DNA of 50,824 nt. It comes from an uncultured Paracoccaceae bacterium. Its GTDB lineage: Bacteria > Pseudomonadota > Alphaproteobacteria > Rhodobacterales > Rhodobacteraceae. The position numbers and the translations under genes were made by a program. Below, in pieces: positions 15,954 through 24,327 of this stretch. The stretch lies in the NCBI GenBank assembly GCA_947489445.1, contig CANLDN010000016.1:1-50824 (forward strand), given 5' to 3'. The notes under the pieces are model-generated. The model worked only from the letters and a program-made list of their open reading frames with translations, was not told the origin of the DNA and made no database searches. Numbering within the stretch: the stretch's first letter is position 1; the number at the start of each line of letters is the position of its first letter.

Positions 15954-16828
15954 CCGGACTCGCACCGATCGACGGTCTTGTCGTTTTGGCAATCTTGGCC
16001 AAGGCGATTGGTTATGGCGCGGCACTCCTTACGATGGGGGGTGTGCTGTTTTCGGTCGTTTTTTCTCAGCGAGCTGAGGTATCGGTCCTGCGACTTGCGA
16101 GGCGGCTTGCAGTCGGTGCGGCACTTATCGGTCTCGCCGTGCTAGCCGTCCGGTTCGGCATTCGTGCTGCCCGGATATCCGGGATGGGCTTAGAGGGCGC
16201 GTCCGACCCAGTGATGCTTGGCTTCGTTTGGGAAAGTCCACTTGGGACCGCCGCAATTTGGCGCGGGATGGGTGAACTCGCGATACTGGCAATTCTGGTG
16301 CACCGCATTGGACAATGGATCGCTCTGGCAGGCAGCCTTGCTGTGGCGATATCCTTTGCTCAAGTGGGCCACGCTCTTGGGGAGCCCAGAGTAGCCCTGG
16401 CTGTCCTGCTGGTGCTGCATCTTCTAGCCGCTGCTTTCTGGGTTGGCGCTCTCATACCTTTGCGGCAGGCAGCACTTGCTCCAGCCGGTGCTGACCTGTT
16501 GCACTATTTTGGTAATCTCGCCGCTGGCGGAGTGGCGGGTCTAATGCTCGCAGGCACATCGCTCGCTTGGCTGCTTTCAGGTTCTGCCACTGCGTTATTT
16601 GGAACGGCCTACGGCTTAGCACTTCTGGTCAAAGTCGCGATTGTTGCGGTCCTCCTGGGCTTTGCAACTTGGAATAAGGTGAGGCTGGTCCCTGCCTTGC
16701 GTGCTGAGAAACCCGGTGCAGCCCATGCCCTGCGGCGTTCTATTTCAATGGAAATACTGGCCGTTGTTCTAATCCTTCTGGCAACTGCAACCATCACCAG
16801 TGTAACAACGCCACCCGTCAATCTTTGA
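15950..16828 (+). CDS. copD: Copper resistance protein CopD
   Basis: Integral membrane protein of 292 residues with about eight hydrophobic helices and the CopD domain (about 140-250: HALGEPRVALAVLLVLHLLAAAFWVGALIPL, TSLAWLL, YGLALLVKVAIVAVLLGFATWNKVRLVPAL). It is thought to act with CopC in copper transfer across the inner membrane. Translation starts at GTG (15950), overlapping the copC stop by four bases. The gene ends 4 bases before the convergent csoR stop. Confidence 0.9.
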   Translation: MTGLAPIDGLVVLAILAKAIGYGAALLTMGGVLFSVVFSQRAEVSVLRLARRLAVGAALIGLAVLAVRFGIRAARISGMGLEGASDPVMLGFVWESPLGTAAIWRGMGELAILAILVHRIGQWIALAGSLAVAISFAQVGHALGEPRVALAVLLVLHLLAAAFWVGALIPLRQAALAPAGADLLHYFGNLAAGGVAGLMLAGTSLAWLLSGSATALFGTAYGLALLVKVAIVAVLLGFATWNKVRLVPALRAEKPGAAHALRRSISMEILAVVLILLATATITSVTTPPVNL

Positions 16829-16832
16829 CGAC

Positions 16833-17105
16833 TTAGCCGCGCGCCTTGTCGAGCAGTTCAAGGAGTTCTGTAAATTTCGCCCGCTGATCCTCCCGATCAC
16901 CTGATGCAAGTGCATCCTCGATACAATGCGACGCGTGGTTGTCGATAACGAGCTTCTCGACGCCTTTGAGAGCGGCTCGCACCGCCGCAATCTGCGTCAG
17001 GACATCGACGCAATAGCGGTCCTCTTCGACCATCCGGGCAATCCCTCGGACCTGACCCTCCAGGCGTTTGAGGCGCTTTAAAGTAGCTTCGCGATTTTCG
17101 TGCAT
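16833..17105 (-). CDS. csoR: CsoR/FrmR-family metal-sensing repressor
   Basis: Helical repressor of 90 residues. The sequence LKRLKRLEGQVRGIARMVEEDRYCVDVLTQIAAVRAAL is the family signature. The copper-binding Cys-His-Cys set is present: Cys in RYCVD, His and Cys in NHASHC. This fits a Cu(I)-sensing CsoR rather than formaldehyde-sensing FrmR, although the distinction is an inference. The ATG at 17105 is chosen because MHENREATLKRL is the usual start and AAAAGAG lies just upstream. It is divergent from the glutaredoxin-MauE gene across a strong palindromic operator. Confidence 0.88.
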   Translation of the reverse strand: MHENREATLKRLKRLEGQVRGIARMVEEDRYCVDVLTQIAAVRAALKGVEKLVIDNHASHCIEDALASGDREDQRAKFTELLELLDKARG

Positions 17106-17171
17106 AGTCTCTTTTCGCATGTTGGCAGACAAAAAGTCGAGTGAGTATGGCATCAAGCTCAAACTATTGAA

Positions 17172-17194
17172 TATATACCCTAGGGGGGTATATA
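17172..17194. promoter_or_regulatory. CsoR operator between csoR and the glutaredoxin-MauE gene
   Basis: Perfect inverted repeat TATATACCC-N5-GGGTATATA, matching the TACCC/GGGTA core of known CsoR sites. On the plus strand it sits between TTGAAT (17167-17172) and an ATATAG-type -10 (17190-17195). On the minus strand it sits between TTAACC and TATATT with 17 bases between. One bound repressor could therefore block both divergent promoters. Confidence 0.75.
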
Positions 17195-17256
17195 GGTTAA
17201 TACAGAGCCCAAGCAAGCACAGCCCTCAAAACAAGCGTACCGAAAAGGAAAAGCCA

Positions 17257-18042
17257 ATGCCCAAGGACACGCGCGACGTTGCCGACATTGATACAAACCC
17301 GGCCGAAGTGGCGTTGGGCAAAACGGCTGTGCTTTACCGGATGGCGCTGCCAGATCATCTGTGCCCATCCGGGCAAAAGGCTCGCTGGCTTCTCGAACGT
17401 CAGGGATATGATGTCGATGATAGGCTTTTCCGAACCCGCGCCGAAGTTGACGCTTTTAAGGCCGAGCACGACGTCAAGACAACGCCCCAAGCGTGGATCG
17501 AAGGCGAACGCGTCGGCGGCTACACGGACCTGCGCGAAAAGCTGACCGGCTGGGACCCGAAGGCAACCACCTACCGGCCAGTGCTTTATCTCTTCGCCGT
17601 CGCTGCTTTCACCGCAATGGCGCTATCAATTGGGTTCCTCGGCACGATCACGTGGCAAACACTGGGCTGGTTCATCTCAGTCTCAATGATCCTTCTCGGC
17701 ATGCAGAAACTGCGCGATGTCGAGGGCTTCTCCACGATGTTCCTCAACTACGACCTTCTCGCGCGGAAATGGGTGCCGTACGCATATATCTATCCATTCG
17801 TGGAAACAGGCGCGGGTATCCTCATGACAGGCATGATCCTGACTTGGGTGTCAGCTCCCGCGGCACTTTTCGTTGCTAGCATTGGAGCCGTAAGCGTCTT
17901 CAAGGCCGTCTACATCGATAAACGTGAGCTCAAATGCGCCTGCGTCGGTGGAAATTCAAACGTCCCGCTTGGGTTTGTGAGCCTCACCGAAAACCTGATG
18001 ATGGTCGGAATGGCGGTCGTGATGCTTTGGCTGATGGTTTGA
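17257..18042 (+). CDS. Glutaredoxin-MauE/DoxX membrane fusion protein
   Basis: Protein of 261 residues. The N-terminal part (about 25-100) is a glutaredoxin domain with LPDHLCPSGQKARWLLERQGY (single-Cys CPSG active site), KTTPQAWIEGERVGGYTDL (cis-Pro and glutathione site). The C-terminal part (about 110-261) has four hydrophobic helices of the MauE/DoxX type and ends with KCACVGGNSNVPLGF, a conserved Cys pair of this subgroup. It probably moves reducing equivalents across or at the membrane; the substrate is unknown. The start follows a AAAAGGAAAAG stretch. CsoR control is strongly suggested by the operator just upstream. Confidence 0.85.
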   Translation: MPKDTRDVADIDTNPAEVALGKTAVLYRMALPDHLCPSGQKARWLLERQGYDVDDRLFRTRAEVDAFKAEHDVKTTPQAWIEGERVGGYTDLREKLTGWDPKATTYRPVLYLFAVAAFTAMALSIGFLGTITWQTLGWFISVSMILLGMQKLRDVEGFSTMFLNYDLLARKWVPYAYIYPFVETGAGILMTGMILTWVSAPAALFVASIGAVSVFKAVYIDKRELKCACVGGNSNVPLGFVSLTENLMMVGMAVVMLWLMV

Positions 18043-18169
18043 ACCAAAGCGGCTCATCTTTCTGACTGGTCATCTAGGCGCCAAGACGGGAATTGGTGTT
18101 CTATGTTATTCTTCTGTGTCAACAAAGGGTTGTCGTTTCGGGAGGGCATGGCGGATCGGAGGATCAGTC

Positions 18170-18802
18170 ATGGAAACACCAAACCTACCAGCCATTCGCG
18201 CACTTCGCCCTGCATGGAACAAAGGTCGCATCGTCGGTCAGAAACGACCTCTAAAACCCAAGCATGTCTGGGCGATCCGTGTCCGCCTTGAATTGGCAGA
18301 AAACCATCGCGACCTCGCTCTCTTCAACATGGCGATCGACAGCAAGTTGCGCGGTTGCGATTTGGTCAAGATGAAGGTCGTCGACGTCATGGCATCTGGC
18401 CAGGTCAAAGAACGTGCATCGGTGTTGCAAAGCAAGACGAAGAAACCTGTGCGCTTTGAAATTTCCGAAGGCACCCGGGCCTCGGTCGAGAAGTGGATGG
18501 AGGACGAGCTCATGGTCGGCTCCGAATATCTATGGCCTGGCCGCTTCCACGAGCGCCTGCATATCTCGACACGCCAGTATGCACGGATCGTCCGCGATTG
18601 GGTCATATCCATCGGTTTAGAAGCGAGCGCATACGGCACGCATTCGATGAGGCGAACGAAGGTGACCCAGATCTACAAGAAGACCGGCAACCTACGCGCC
18701 GTTCAACTTTTGCTCGGCCACACGAAGATGGACAGCACGGTGCGATACCTAGGCGTCGAGCTTGAAGATGCGCTAGCCATTGCGGAGGCCATTGAAATCT
18801 GA
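18170..18802 (+). CDS. Tyrosine recombinase (site-specific integrase), short form
   Basis: Recombinase of 210 residues that carries only the catalytic domain and a short N-terminal region. Active-site blocks: DSKLRGCDLVKMKVVDV (first Arg), HSMRRTKVTQIYKKTGNLRAVQLLLGHTKMDSTVRYLG with the HxxR, the later His and the Tyr nucleophile. It lacks the usual SAM-like core-binding domain, so it is shorter than XerC-type proteins. Several identical-looking short integrases occur as lone genes in Roseobacter genomes (recollection, unchecked). It marks the start of the mobile section; no att sites were recognised. Confidence 0.82.
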   Translation: METPNLPAIRALRPAWNKGRIVGQKRPLKPKHVWAIRVRLELAENHRDLALFNMAIDSKLRGCDLVKMKVVDVMASGQVKERASVLQSKTKKPVRFEISEGTRASVEKWMEDELMVGSEYLWPGRFHERLHISTRQYARIVRDWVISIGLEASAYGTHSMRRTKVTQIYKKTGNLRAVQLLLGHTKMDSTVRYLGVELEDALAIAEAIEI

Positions 18803-18949
18803 GCCTACCGGGCCGTCTTCACTGGCGGCCCATTCCGGACATCCAGCCATGGCTTTCTGTGCTGCGGCGCAGCACGTCATAGGAGACATCCGCTGCAAGT
18901 GCAAATTCCTAGGAGTGCCAAATTCGCACAATACGCGGGTTCGGGTCAT

Positions 18950-19310
18950 CTGCGCACTGCGCAATAGTGGTCAGATTGAACTCAGCACCGCCCACAGGCG
19001 CTTCTTCGTGCGGGCGCAGCTGCAGGCGGTGCTGGCTATAATCGTGCTTTTGTGTGCATTGGCACAGATCATCGTGGCTGTTGGTACTAAGAGGGCGTGG
19101 CGCGGCTCAGAATTCAGCATGTTTGTTGTGACTGTGGCGAAAGCGTTTTTTGGTGCTGCATGCTTAGAGGGGGGCTGGTTGATGAGTCCGAGAGAAGGTG
19201 TTGTGATGGTGGCGCTGTTTTTCACGTGGTTGCTGTTTGCTGGTTTTGTAGTCGTCATTGAGGATGTGGGCCAACAGTGTGAGCCAGTGCCAATAGGGAA
19301 GTCTCACTGA
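18950..19310 (+). CDS. Possible small membrane protein, unknown
   Basis: An open plus-strand frame ending at 19310 holds three hydrophobic stretches: LQAVLAIIVLLCALAQIIVAVG, FVVTVAKAFFGAACLEGG and VVMVALFFTWLLFAGFVVVIE. A start is not clear; ATG, GTG and TTG candidates exist between 18850 and 19120 and none has a good ribosome-binding site. No family is recognised. It could be chance, because the opposite strand shows no gene either. 18803-18950 contains another GC-rich repeat-like patch. Confidence 0.25.
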
Positions 19311-19474
19311 TCACCCTCGTCCCAAAGGATGTCAAAACGGGGCTGGGGTTTCAGTAAATAAAATCCTTCAGCATACCGTTGGGTCGTTAGGTGTCGTTTG
19401 ATGGGTACACCGGGTGCTCGGCCGCTGCTCACGGCCCATTCCTGCCATCTACGCCGTCGTCCGATGCTGCAGTG

Positions 19475-19853
19475 CTGCTTTCGTATTGTGCCATTTACGG
19501 CGTTCTCAGAGCCAAACTTCAATCCTGGCAAGAACAAAGAAGCCGTCTGGTTCGCTTTGGATGAGGACCAACCGCTCGGATTCTTCGCCAGGGTCTGGAC
19601 CGAATGGACCTCCGTACGAAAGGTTAAGGACGGTGAGACGACTGACAACCTGTTCGGGTTCGGGTTTCTGACCTGTGACGCAAATAAAACTGTCGGTGCC
19701 ATCCATCCAAAGGCAATGCCGGTTGTTCTGACAGAGCCGAGTGATATCGAAACCTGCCTGAACGCACCGACGGAGGATGCGTTGAAGTTCCAGCGGCCAT
19801 TGCAGGATGGGTTACTGCAGATTGTTGAACACAAATCCAACCCATTGATTTGA
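19475..19853 (+). pseudogene. C-terminal remnant of a YedK/HMCES (SRAP) protein
   Basis: SRAP proteins crosslink to abasic sites through Cys2. Here only the C-terminal half remains: FTAFSEPN, VWFALDEDQPLGFFARVWTEWTSVRKVKDGE, AIHPKAMPVVL with the active-site His, and FQRPLQDGLLQIV. The N terminus with Cys2 and the catalytic Glu region is absent, and the sequence upstream is unrelated, so the gene is a fragment. It was probably cut during a rearrangement near the integrase. Confidence 0.7.
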
Positions 19854-19957
19854 AGTATGCCGAACCGATGCTGATCCAGAAGTCTTTTTTGCCCTAAATG
19901 GGGGGGTCTCCCCAGCGTGGCAAAACAAGACTTTCGGACTCAAACAGCACCGGGAGT

Positions 19958-20527
19958 TCATGATGTTTGGCCGAATGGGATAACGGCTCTCTGCGTTTTC
20001 TTCCTTTGACGCCTATTGGTTTCTATCATGTTCAGGGCGCTCGTTTTGCAAGTTGGGCAAACCCCAAAGCCCTGCGCAAAATACTGAGCGTCAGGGCTTG
20101 AGAATGGATCGATCCAATTATCACCCAACAAAAAGGAACAACAAATCGAGCACCTTGTCGTATCGACACGACGTAAGACACTTAGGACGACCTCCCGCTG
20201 CACTTGGTCTGAAACACCCATATACTCATGTGTCACCAAGAGGGTCTCATCTTCCTGCGGTGCAACAGAAAAACGGTATAATTTCTTCTCATTGGCAGCG
20301 TCGCAGCGGCAAAGCATAGAAAATTCTTCGTTATCCATCCGGCATGCAAAGAATATCGCGTTCAAGTAAGATCGAGTTTGTACTCCCGATACAAACTCCG
20401 ACCAGTTCCGACCGATAACAGCATTTGAAACGGCCTTAGGTGCATCGTTCCTGCGTGCATGATCGTCCCATTTTGCTCCGACTGAAACAATCCTTCCAGA
20501 TGCGTCTATCGTATACTGGTTGTCCAT
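19958..20527 (-). CDS. PAS-like protein with C-terminal zinc motif
   Basis: Protein of 189 residues. The N-terminal part (about 1-110) resembles a family of PAS-like sensor proteins: YTIDASGRIVSVGAKWDDHA, IGRNWSEFVSGVQTRSYLNAIFFACR, SMLCRCDAANEKKLYRFSVAP. The C-terminal part has two Cys pairs, CSICCSF and CPTCK, spaced like a zinc ribbon. Function unknown; a signalling or nucleic-acid-binding role is only a guess. The opposite-strand frames have no family character. 20528-21061 shows no clear gene apart from a weak frame at 20754-20942. Confidence 0.6.
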   Translation of the reverse strand: MDNQYTIDASGRIVSVGAKWDDHARRNDAPKAVSNAVIGRNWSEFVSGVQTRSYLNAIFFACRMDNEEFSMLCRCDAANEKKLYRFSVAPQEDETLLVTHEYMGVSDQVQREVVLSVLRRVDTTRCSICCSFLLGDNWIDPFSSPDAQYFAQGFGVCPTCKTSALNMIETNRRQRKKTQRAVIPFGQTS

Positions 20528-20753
20528 ACACGCCCTACCAACCTAATCTACAGAAAGTCTTCTAGACCACCGTAAGGGTAGTGCATTCATGTGAATTGGC
20601 TACCAAACGGACCAAGTTTTTTGGAAGCCAGCATATCCATCCTTGTTTTGAAAGCAAACAAGACATCGCTCTGCGAGCAGCCGGGTATTGCGGATTCCGT
20701 CGCTATTGAGGACAGTTTGTGGAGTGCCGAACAACCAGCAAGACGTCTGGCAT

Positions 20754-20942
20754 TCAAGAGATATCTTCGTTCAGGGTACTCAGATATTGATTACGAGTTC
20801 GCCAAAATAACGACGCTAACTTCGGGTCATCGCCAACCATCAAACTGATCTGTCTGGCAAACTCTTCGCTGCTCAAACCGCAGAATGCATCGCTCCCAGC
20901 ATTCTGTACTGTGTTTTGCTGTGCTGCATTTTGCCTTTTCAT
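20754..20942 (-). CDS. Possible small hypothetical protein
   Basis: A 62-residue minus-strand frame with protein-like composition (FCGLSSEEFARQISLMVGDDPKLASLFWRTRNQYLS). There is no good ribosome-binding site and no recognised family. It lies between the PAS-like gene and the second integrase. May be real or chance. Confidence 0.25.
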   Translation of the reverse strand: MKRQNAAQQNTVQNAGSDAFCGLSSEEFARQISLMVGDDPKLASLFWRTRNQYLSTLNEDIS

Positions 20943-21061
20943 GCAATGCCGCTATCATCGGATTGCAGTTGGTGCAATTCTCGCCGCTCAACGACATTGT
21001 CGAAACTCAAAGGAATTTGACAATCTTCCAAGCACCTGGAGTGATAACAAATTCTCAAAAC

Positions 21062-22048
21062 CTATGGGCTGCCGCCACTCCTGTATGCTGCAGAAACCTG
21101 CGCTGCTGCTGAGCTGCTAGCCAGAATCCTTCGTCCATAACGTGCTGGCATCTCAGGTGAGGACCAGCGCCCAGCGACCATTATTGACGAGATATCACAG
21201 CCTAATTTGAATGCATCCTGCACACCACCAATCCGCATACTATGAGAAGACACGTCATCTCGCTCAAAACGGCGCTTGAATATCCTCGAAATTGTCGCGG
21301 TGTCTAATGGCGTTTTTTTCCCGTTTTTTTGCGACTTTGTGAAGACTGGATCTCCCTTCTTGAGTTTCGCCAATCTGATCCATTTATCTACCGCCTTTGT
21401 CCCATCCGCTGACAAGAATGCGTAGGCGCCTTGGCCGTATTGATCAGTCTTTGACCTGGAAATGAACAACAGGCTTGAGCCATCATTCTGTCGGCAAACA
21501 TGCTCTACACGCAAGGCAATCAACTCGCTAGCTCGGCACCAGCTATCCGAAGCAGTCAAAAGTAATGCGTTATCCCGTATATCGATTCTGGTGTCCCCTA
21601 GAGACGCAACGACCGATAATACATCCGCTTTGCACAATGGCGCTGCCTGTCGGGTTGCCGTGCCGTAGCGCCGTTTGACGCTCTTGAGCGCCAAATCAAC
21701 CAAACGATGGTGGCAAGGTGAACCAAGAAACTCTGCCCTATGCATTTCGCTGATAGCCCAAAGGCGACACTCAATGGTAGTTGGGCGAAGCTTGCCGCCA
21801 AGGCTTTCTATGTATTCGGCGATGACCGTTGGTTGGATCGGCAACACCGTCGAATGGCCGTTGATTTCCAACCACTTCAAGAATGATGCTTTGATCTGCC
21901 GAAGGTTTCGACGGGTTTGCGGTGCAAAGGCTTCTTCAGAGCGGCGCTTGTACTCAGCGATCATTTGCTGCCGTCGTCCGACGTCAGCACCTAAGAGCTC
22001 GGCGACGTTTTGCAGTCGTTCCGCATTGCGTCTTTGACGTTTCATCAT
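21062..22048 (-). CDS. Tyrosine recombinase (site-specific integrase)
   Basis: Recombinase of 328 residues with a SAM-like core-binding domain (about 45-140: TRRNLRQIKASFLKWLEINGHSTVLPIQPTVIAEYIESLGGKL) and a catalytic domain. Catalytic blocks: SWCRASELIALRVEHV (first Arg), SHSMRIGGVQDAFKLGCDISSIMVAGRWSSPEMPARYGR with HxxR, Arg/Trp and Tyr. The usual GH in the last block is replaced by GRW, as in a known integrase subgroup. It is unrelated to the short recombinase at 18170. Start at 22048 follows AAAGGG; the gene is divergent from 22127. Confidence 0.87.
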   Translation of the reverse strand: MMKRQRRNAERLQNVAELLGADVGRRQQMIAEYKRRSEEAFAPQTRRNLRQIKASFLKWLEINGHSTVLPIQPTVIAEYIESLGGKLRPTTIECRLWAISEMHRAEFLGSPCHHRLVDLALKSVKRRYGTATRQAAPLCKADVLSVVASLGDTRIDIRDNALLLTASDSWCRASELIALRVEHVCRQNDGSSLLFISRSKTDQYGQGAYAFLSADGTKAVDKWIRLAKLKKGDPVFTKSQKNGKKTPLDTATISRIFKRRFERDDVSSHSMRIGGVQDAFKLGCDISSIMVAGRWSSPEMPARYGRRILASSSAAAQVSAAYRSGGSP

Positions 22049-22126
22049 TTTTTAGCCCTTTCTTAATCAATTTGGTTTTAGGTATTTTTAGATTGCTACC
22101 CAGTTGGCAAATGCAGAGGAGCGATT

Positions 22127-22393
22127 ATGCCGCCAGACACGATGACTATAACACTTCATGAACTTGCCAATTCTCGAAGTCTGGCTACCGTCGCTCTCTC
22201 TCATGGGTTACGAAAGATCATAATACGAGGGTTGGTGCGGGCCGAGGCAGATAAAGGCTGCATAATGCACGCAGAAAATCTTGCCATGATGAGGGCTAAA
22301 GAAGGACTGGATCGGAACAGGATTTTACTGAAGAACAGCTTTCTCGATATTCAACAAGGCTACTTCGATCTGCATCTGGAAGTGGCTGCATGA
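22127..22393 (+). CDS. Hypothetical protein beside the integrase
   Basis: An 88-residue protein, not recognised. It has a good ribosome-binding site (AGAGGAG about six bases before the ATG), a helical middle part (SHGLRKIIIRGLVRAEADKG) and an acidic/aromatic end. It is divergent from the integrase with 78 bases between, so it may be a regulator or accessory factor of the same mobile element (inference). Confidence 0.5.
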   Translation: MPPDTMTITLHELANSRSLATVALSHGLRKIIIRGLVRAEADKGCIMHAENLAMMRAKEGLDRNRILLKNSFLDIQQGYFDLHLEVAA

Positions 22394-22539
22394 AAGTCTG
22401 CATGTTGTTGGCGCTGTGCCAGAGCGGTGTCGAAATTCTCAGAAACAGATTGAATTCCGACGCCATATCTACTGGAAAAAGGCCATTGGCCATTACTCGT
22501 TACTGATACCAGTACAACCTCAGAATGTGGCAATATCTG

Positions 22540-22560
22540 GCCAGTCTTGACTGGCTTTTT
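22540..22560 (+). terminator. Rho-independent terminator
   Basis: Stem GCCAGT/ACTGGC with loop CTTG followed by TTTTT. It lies about 150 bases downstream of the 22127 gene on the same strand and probably ends its transcript. In the rest of 22394-22721 only a T-run followed by a G-run near 22681-22699 stands out. Confidence 0.7.
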
Positions 22561-22721
22561 GTATAGGGAGACTCAATCATTGTCGGTAACGTGGAGCGAT
22601 AGGCTTAGACCAAGAAGTGCCGGACCGGGCCGACAGATTAAAGGATCATAGTAGCAGAGCACATGATCCAACATCAGCGGCTTTTTTTTGGGGGGGGGAC
22701 GTCGCTTATAGAATTATGAGT

Positions 22722-23237
22722 TTAGTTGTGCGCGCAAAACCAGGGATAGACGGCTGTCACGACTTGGCCGTGTGAGTTCTGAGATGTCTGCACGCGCAAT
22801 GCCTCACCAGGGTGGACTTGCGTGAGACCACATTGCTTGAGTGTGTTGGCATGTAGGAATATTTCCTGTCCAGACCAGAAATCATGCACAAATCCAAAGC
22901 CGCGCGTTGGGTCAAACCATGAAACACGCGCCGGGACCGTATCGCTAAGGTCAGTTACGCCATCATTATTTGTTGCTAGGTCTGCGAATGGAGAGCGTAG
23001 TGAGAGTATCAGGGTCGCCTTTAGCCCGGACGGTCCTTTCTTATATCTGAACTCAATTTGACACCCTTCCGACGCCGAGTTTTGACCGAAGCTCTCCAAC
23101 ACATGATGGTGCAACAAAACGTCACCTTCAATTTGGTCTGACAAAATGAAACCGTACCCTTTGTACGGGTCAAACCATCGGACTACTCCGTATGCTGTGT
23201 TGTCAGCTTCAACCCAATCATTTGCAGTACCGTCCAT
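22722..23237 (-). CDS. Protein with two cold-shock domains
   Basis: Protein of 171 residues carrying two cold-shock domains that would bind single-stranded RNA or DNA. Domain 1: GVVRWFDPYKGYGFIL (RNP1) and DVLLHHHVL (RNP2). Domain 2: ARVSWFDPTRGFGFVHD and EIFLHANTL. Two-CSD proteins are common in alphaproteobacteria. The ATG at 23237 follows AAAGGTAAC and is the family-like start; the longer upstream frame adds no domain. The 250-base region upstream is AT-rich and may carry a regulated leader. Confidence 0.85.
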   Translation of the reverse strand: MDGTANDWVEADNTAYGVVRWFDPYKGYGFILSDQIEGDVLLHHHVLESFGQNSASEGCQIEFRYKKGPSGLKATLILSLRSPFADLATNNDGVTDLSDTVPARVSWFDPTRGFGFVHDFWSGQEIFLHANTLKQCGLTQVHPGEALRVQTSQNSHGQVVTAVYPWFCAHN

Positions 23238-23497
23238 CTTGTTACCTTTCAAATCGTTACATATTCCGGTCCAGGGCAACTTGAGAGGAGGGGGTAGCGT
23301 GAGTGGCTTTGCCCTGGACCTTGGGTGTATCCGTGCTGCATTAACAACCCAGAGATGATGACACATAAATTGTTAATAGGGGGTTAACGCAGTGTAGCGA
23401 CCTGTCACAAAACTGGACGAGCATCTGGGTTTTGGATTAAATGCGTGTCACTAGGTCAGCCAGCCAAGAAGGCTCTTTACACTTTATTAACCATTTT

Positions 23498-23560
23498 AAC
23501 ACACACTTCGTGTTGGCGGTTAAACATTCTGACCGCCGCCATAGGGTGTTAAACACATTA
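23498..23560. promoter_or_regulatory. Cluster of inverted and direct repeats
   Basis: GGCGGT (23515-23520) pairs with ACCGCC (23532-23537) across 11 bases, AACAC pairs with GTGTT just upstream, and GTTAAAC occurs twice about 30 bases apart. Located in the otherwise empty stretch 23367-23616 between the divergent cold-shock and zinc-ribbon genes; probably a control region. Confidence 0.35.
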
Positions 23561-23616
23561 CACTTAGTGCTTATGACCACCTTCGATAGTAACGAGCAAT
23601 ACAGTACGAGGCGATT

Positions 23617-23871
23617 ATGAACGTATCAAACCAAATAGGTTTTCCTGAAACTCTGGTCGTGTCCGACCCAAATTCAGCGGGAGACGTGATTTCGTTCGAA
23701 ATACGAAACTGGCCCCATTCAACGCCACACGCTCGCAACTGTAGAAAATGCCAGCATGGATTTCGTGGACCGGACTTTGCAAAAACATGTTGGAGCTGTC
23801 TTTCAGACTTGGCCAAACAAAGCTGGGGTCGATGTGCAGTGCACTTACCAAACGACCAATACCCCAGTTAA
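23617..23871 (+). CDS. Small zinc-ribbon-like protein
   Basis: An 84-residue protein with two Cys pairs, CRKC and CWSC, separated by 12 residues, typical of a small zinc ribbon. Function unknown; DNA, RNA or protein binding are possible. It has a GAGG about six bases before the ATG, a context very like that of the 22127 gene. 23872-24327 contains no gene I can support. Confidence 0.5.
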   Translation: MNVSNQIGFPETLVVSDPNSAGDVISFEIRNWPHSTPHARNCRKCQHGFRGPDFAKTCWSCLSDLAKQSWGRCAVHLPNDQYPS

Positions 23872-24327
23872 GTCTGCGAGATCACGCGGAGTTGTTGTAG
23901 GATTACTCCATTTCCGCGAATGACAAGACTGTCCTCAGGAAACTGCGTTCAAGTTCGGAACCGCGATCCGTCAGCTCGCAAACACCCAAGCCGTTGACTC
24001 ACGGCAACTTTCCATATTCTTGAACGTTTGGCATTGACCTGAACGCGACCGTTCAAGTTTTGAAGCGTATGGGTTGAAGCTCTGACGAGTAATTTCCAAT
24101 CAAAAGTAGTTCTCGTGACCCTACAACTTGTGGATGTCAATTCAAGCCGAACTACATATGAACAAAAAAGACCTTGTGCCCAAATCGAAAGTGCATTTTC
24201 CGCCTGGCGTGCCGAACGAGATCAAAGGCCGGTGCCTATTAGCGCAACGTCCGCTTATGCGTTTGGAGCTGGTTTGTCTCGCACCCGTAGCGAACTTCCG
24301 GTTTCCGCCCTCCCTACCAGCGATGCA

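Noticed and set aside
19304..19840. Minus-strand frame of 178 codons
   Set aside because: It is antisense to the recognisable YedK/HMCES remnant on the plus strand.
22681..22699. T-run followed by G-run as a phase-variable tract
   Set aside because: It lies outside any coding frame, about 20 bases after the cold-shock gene's stop, so slippage would not switch a gene. It may simply be a low-complexity tract.
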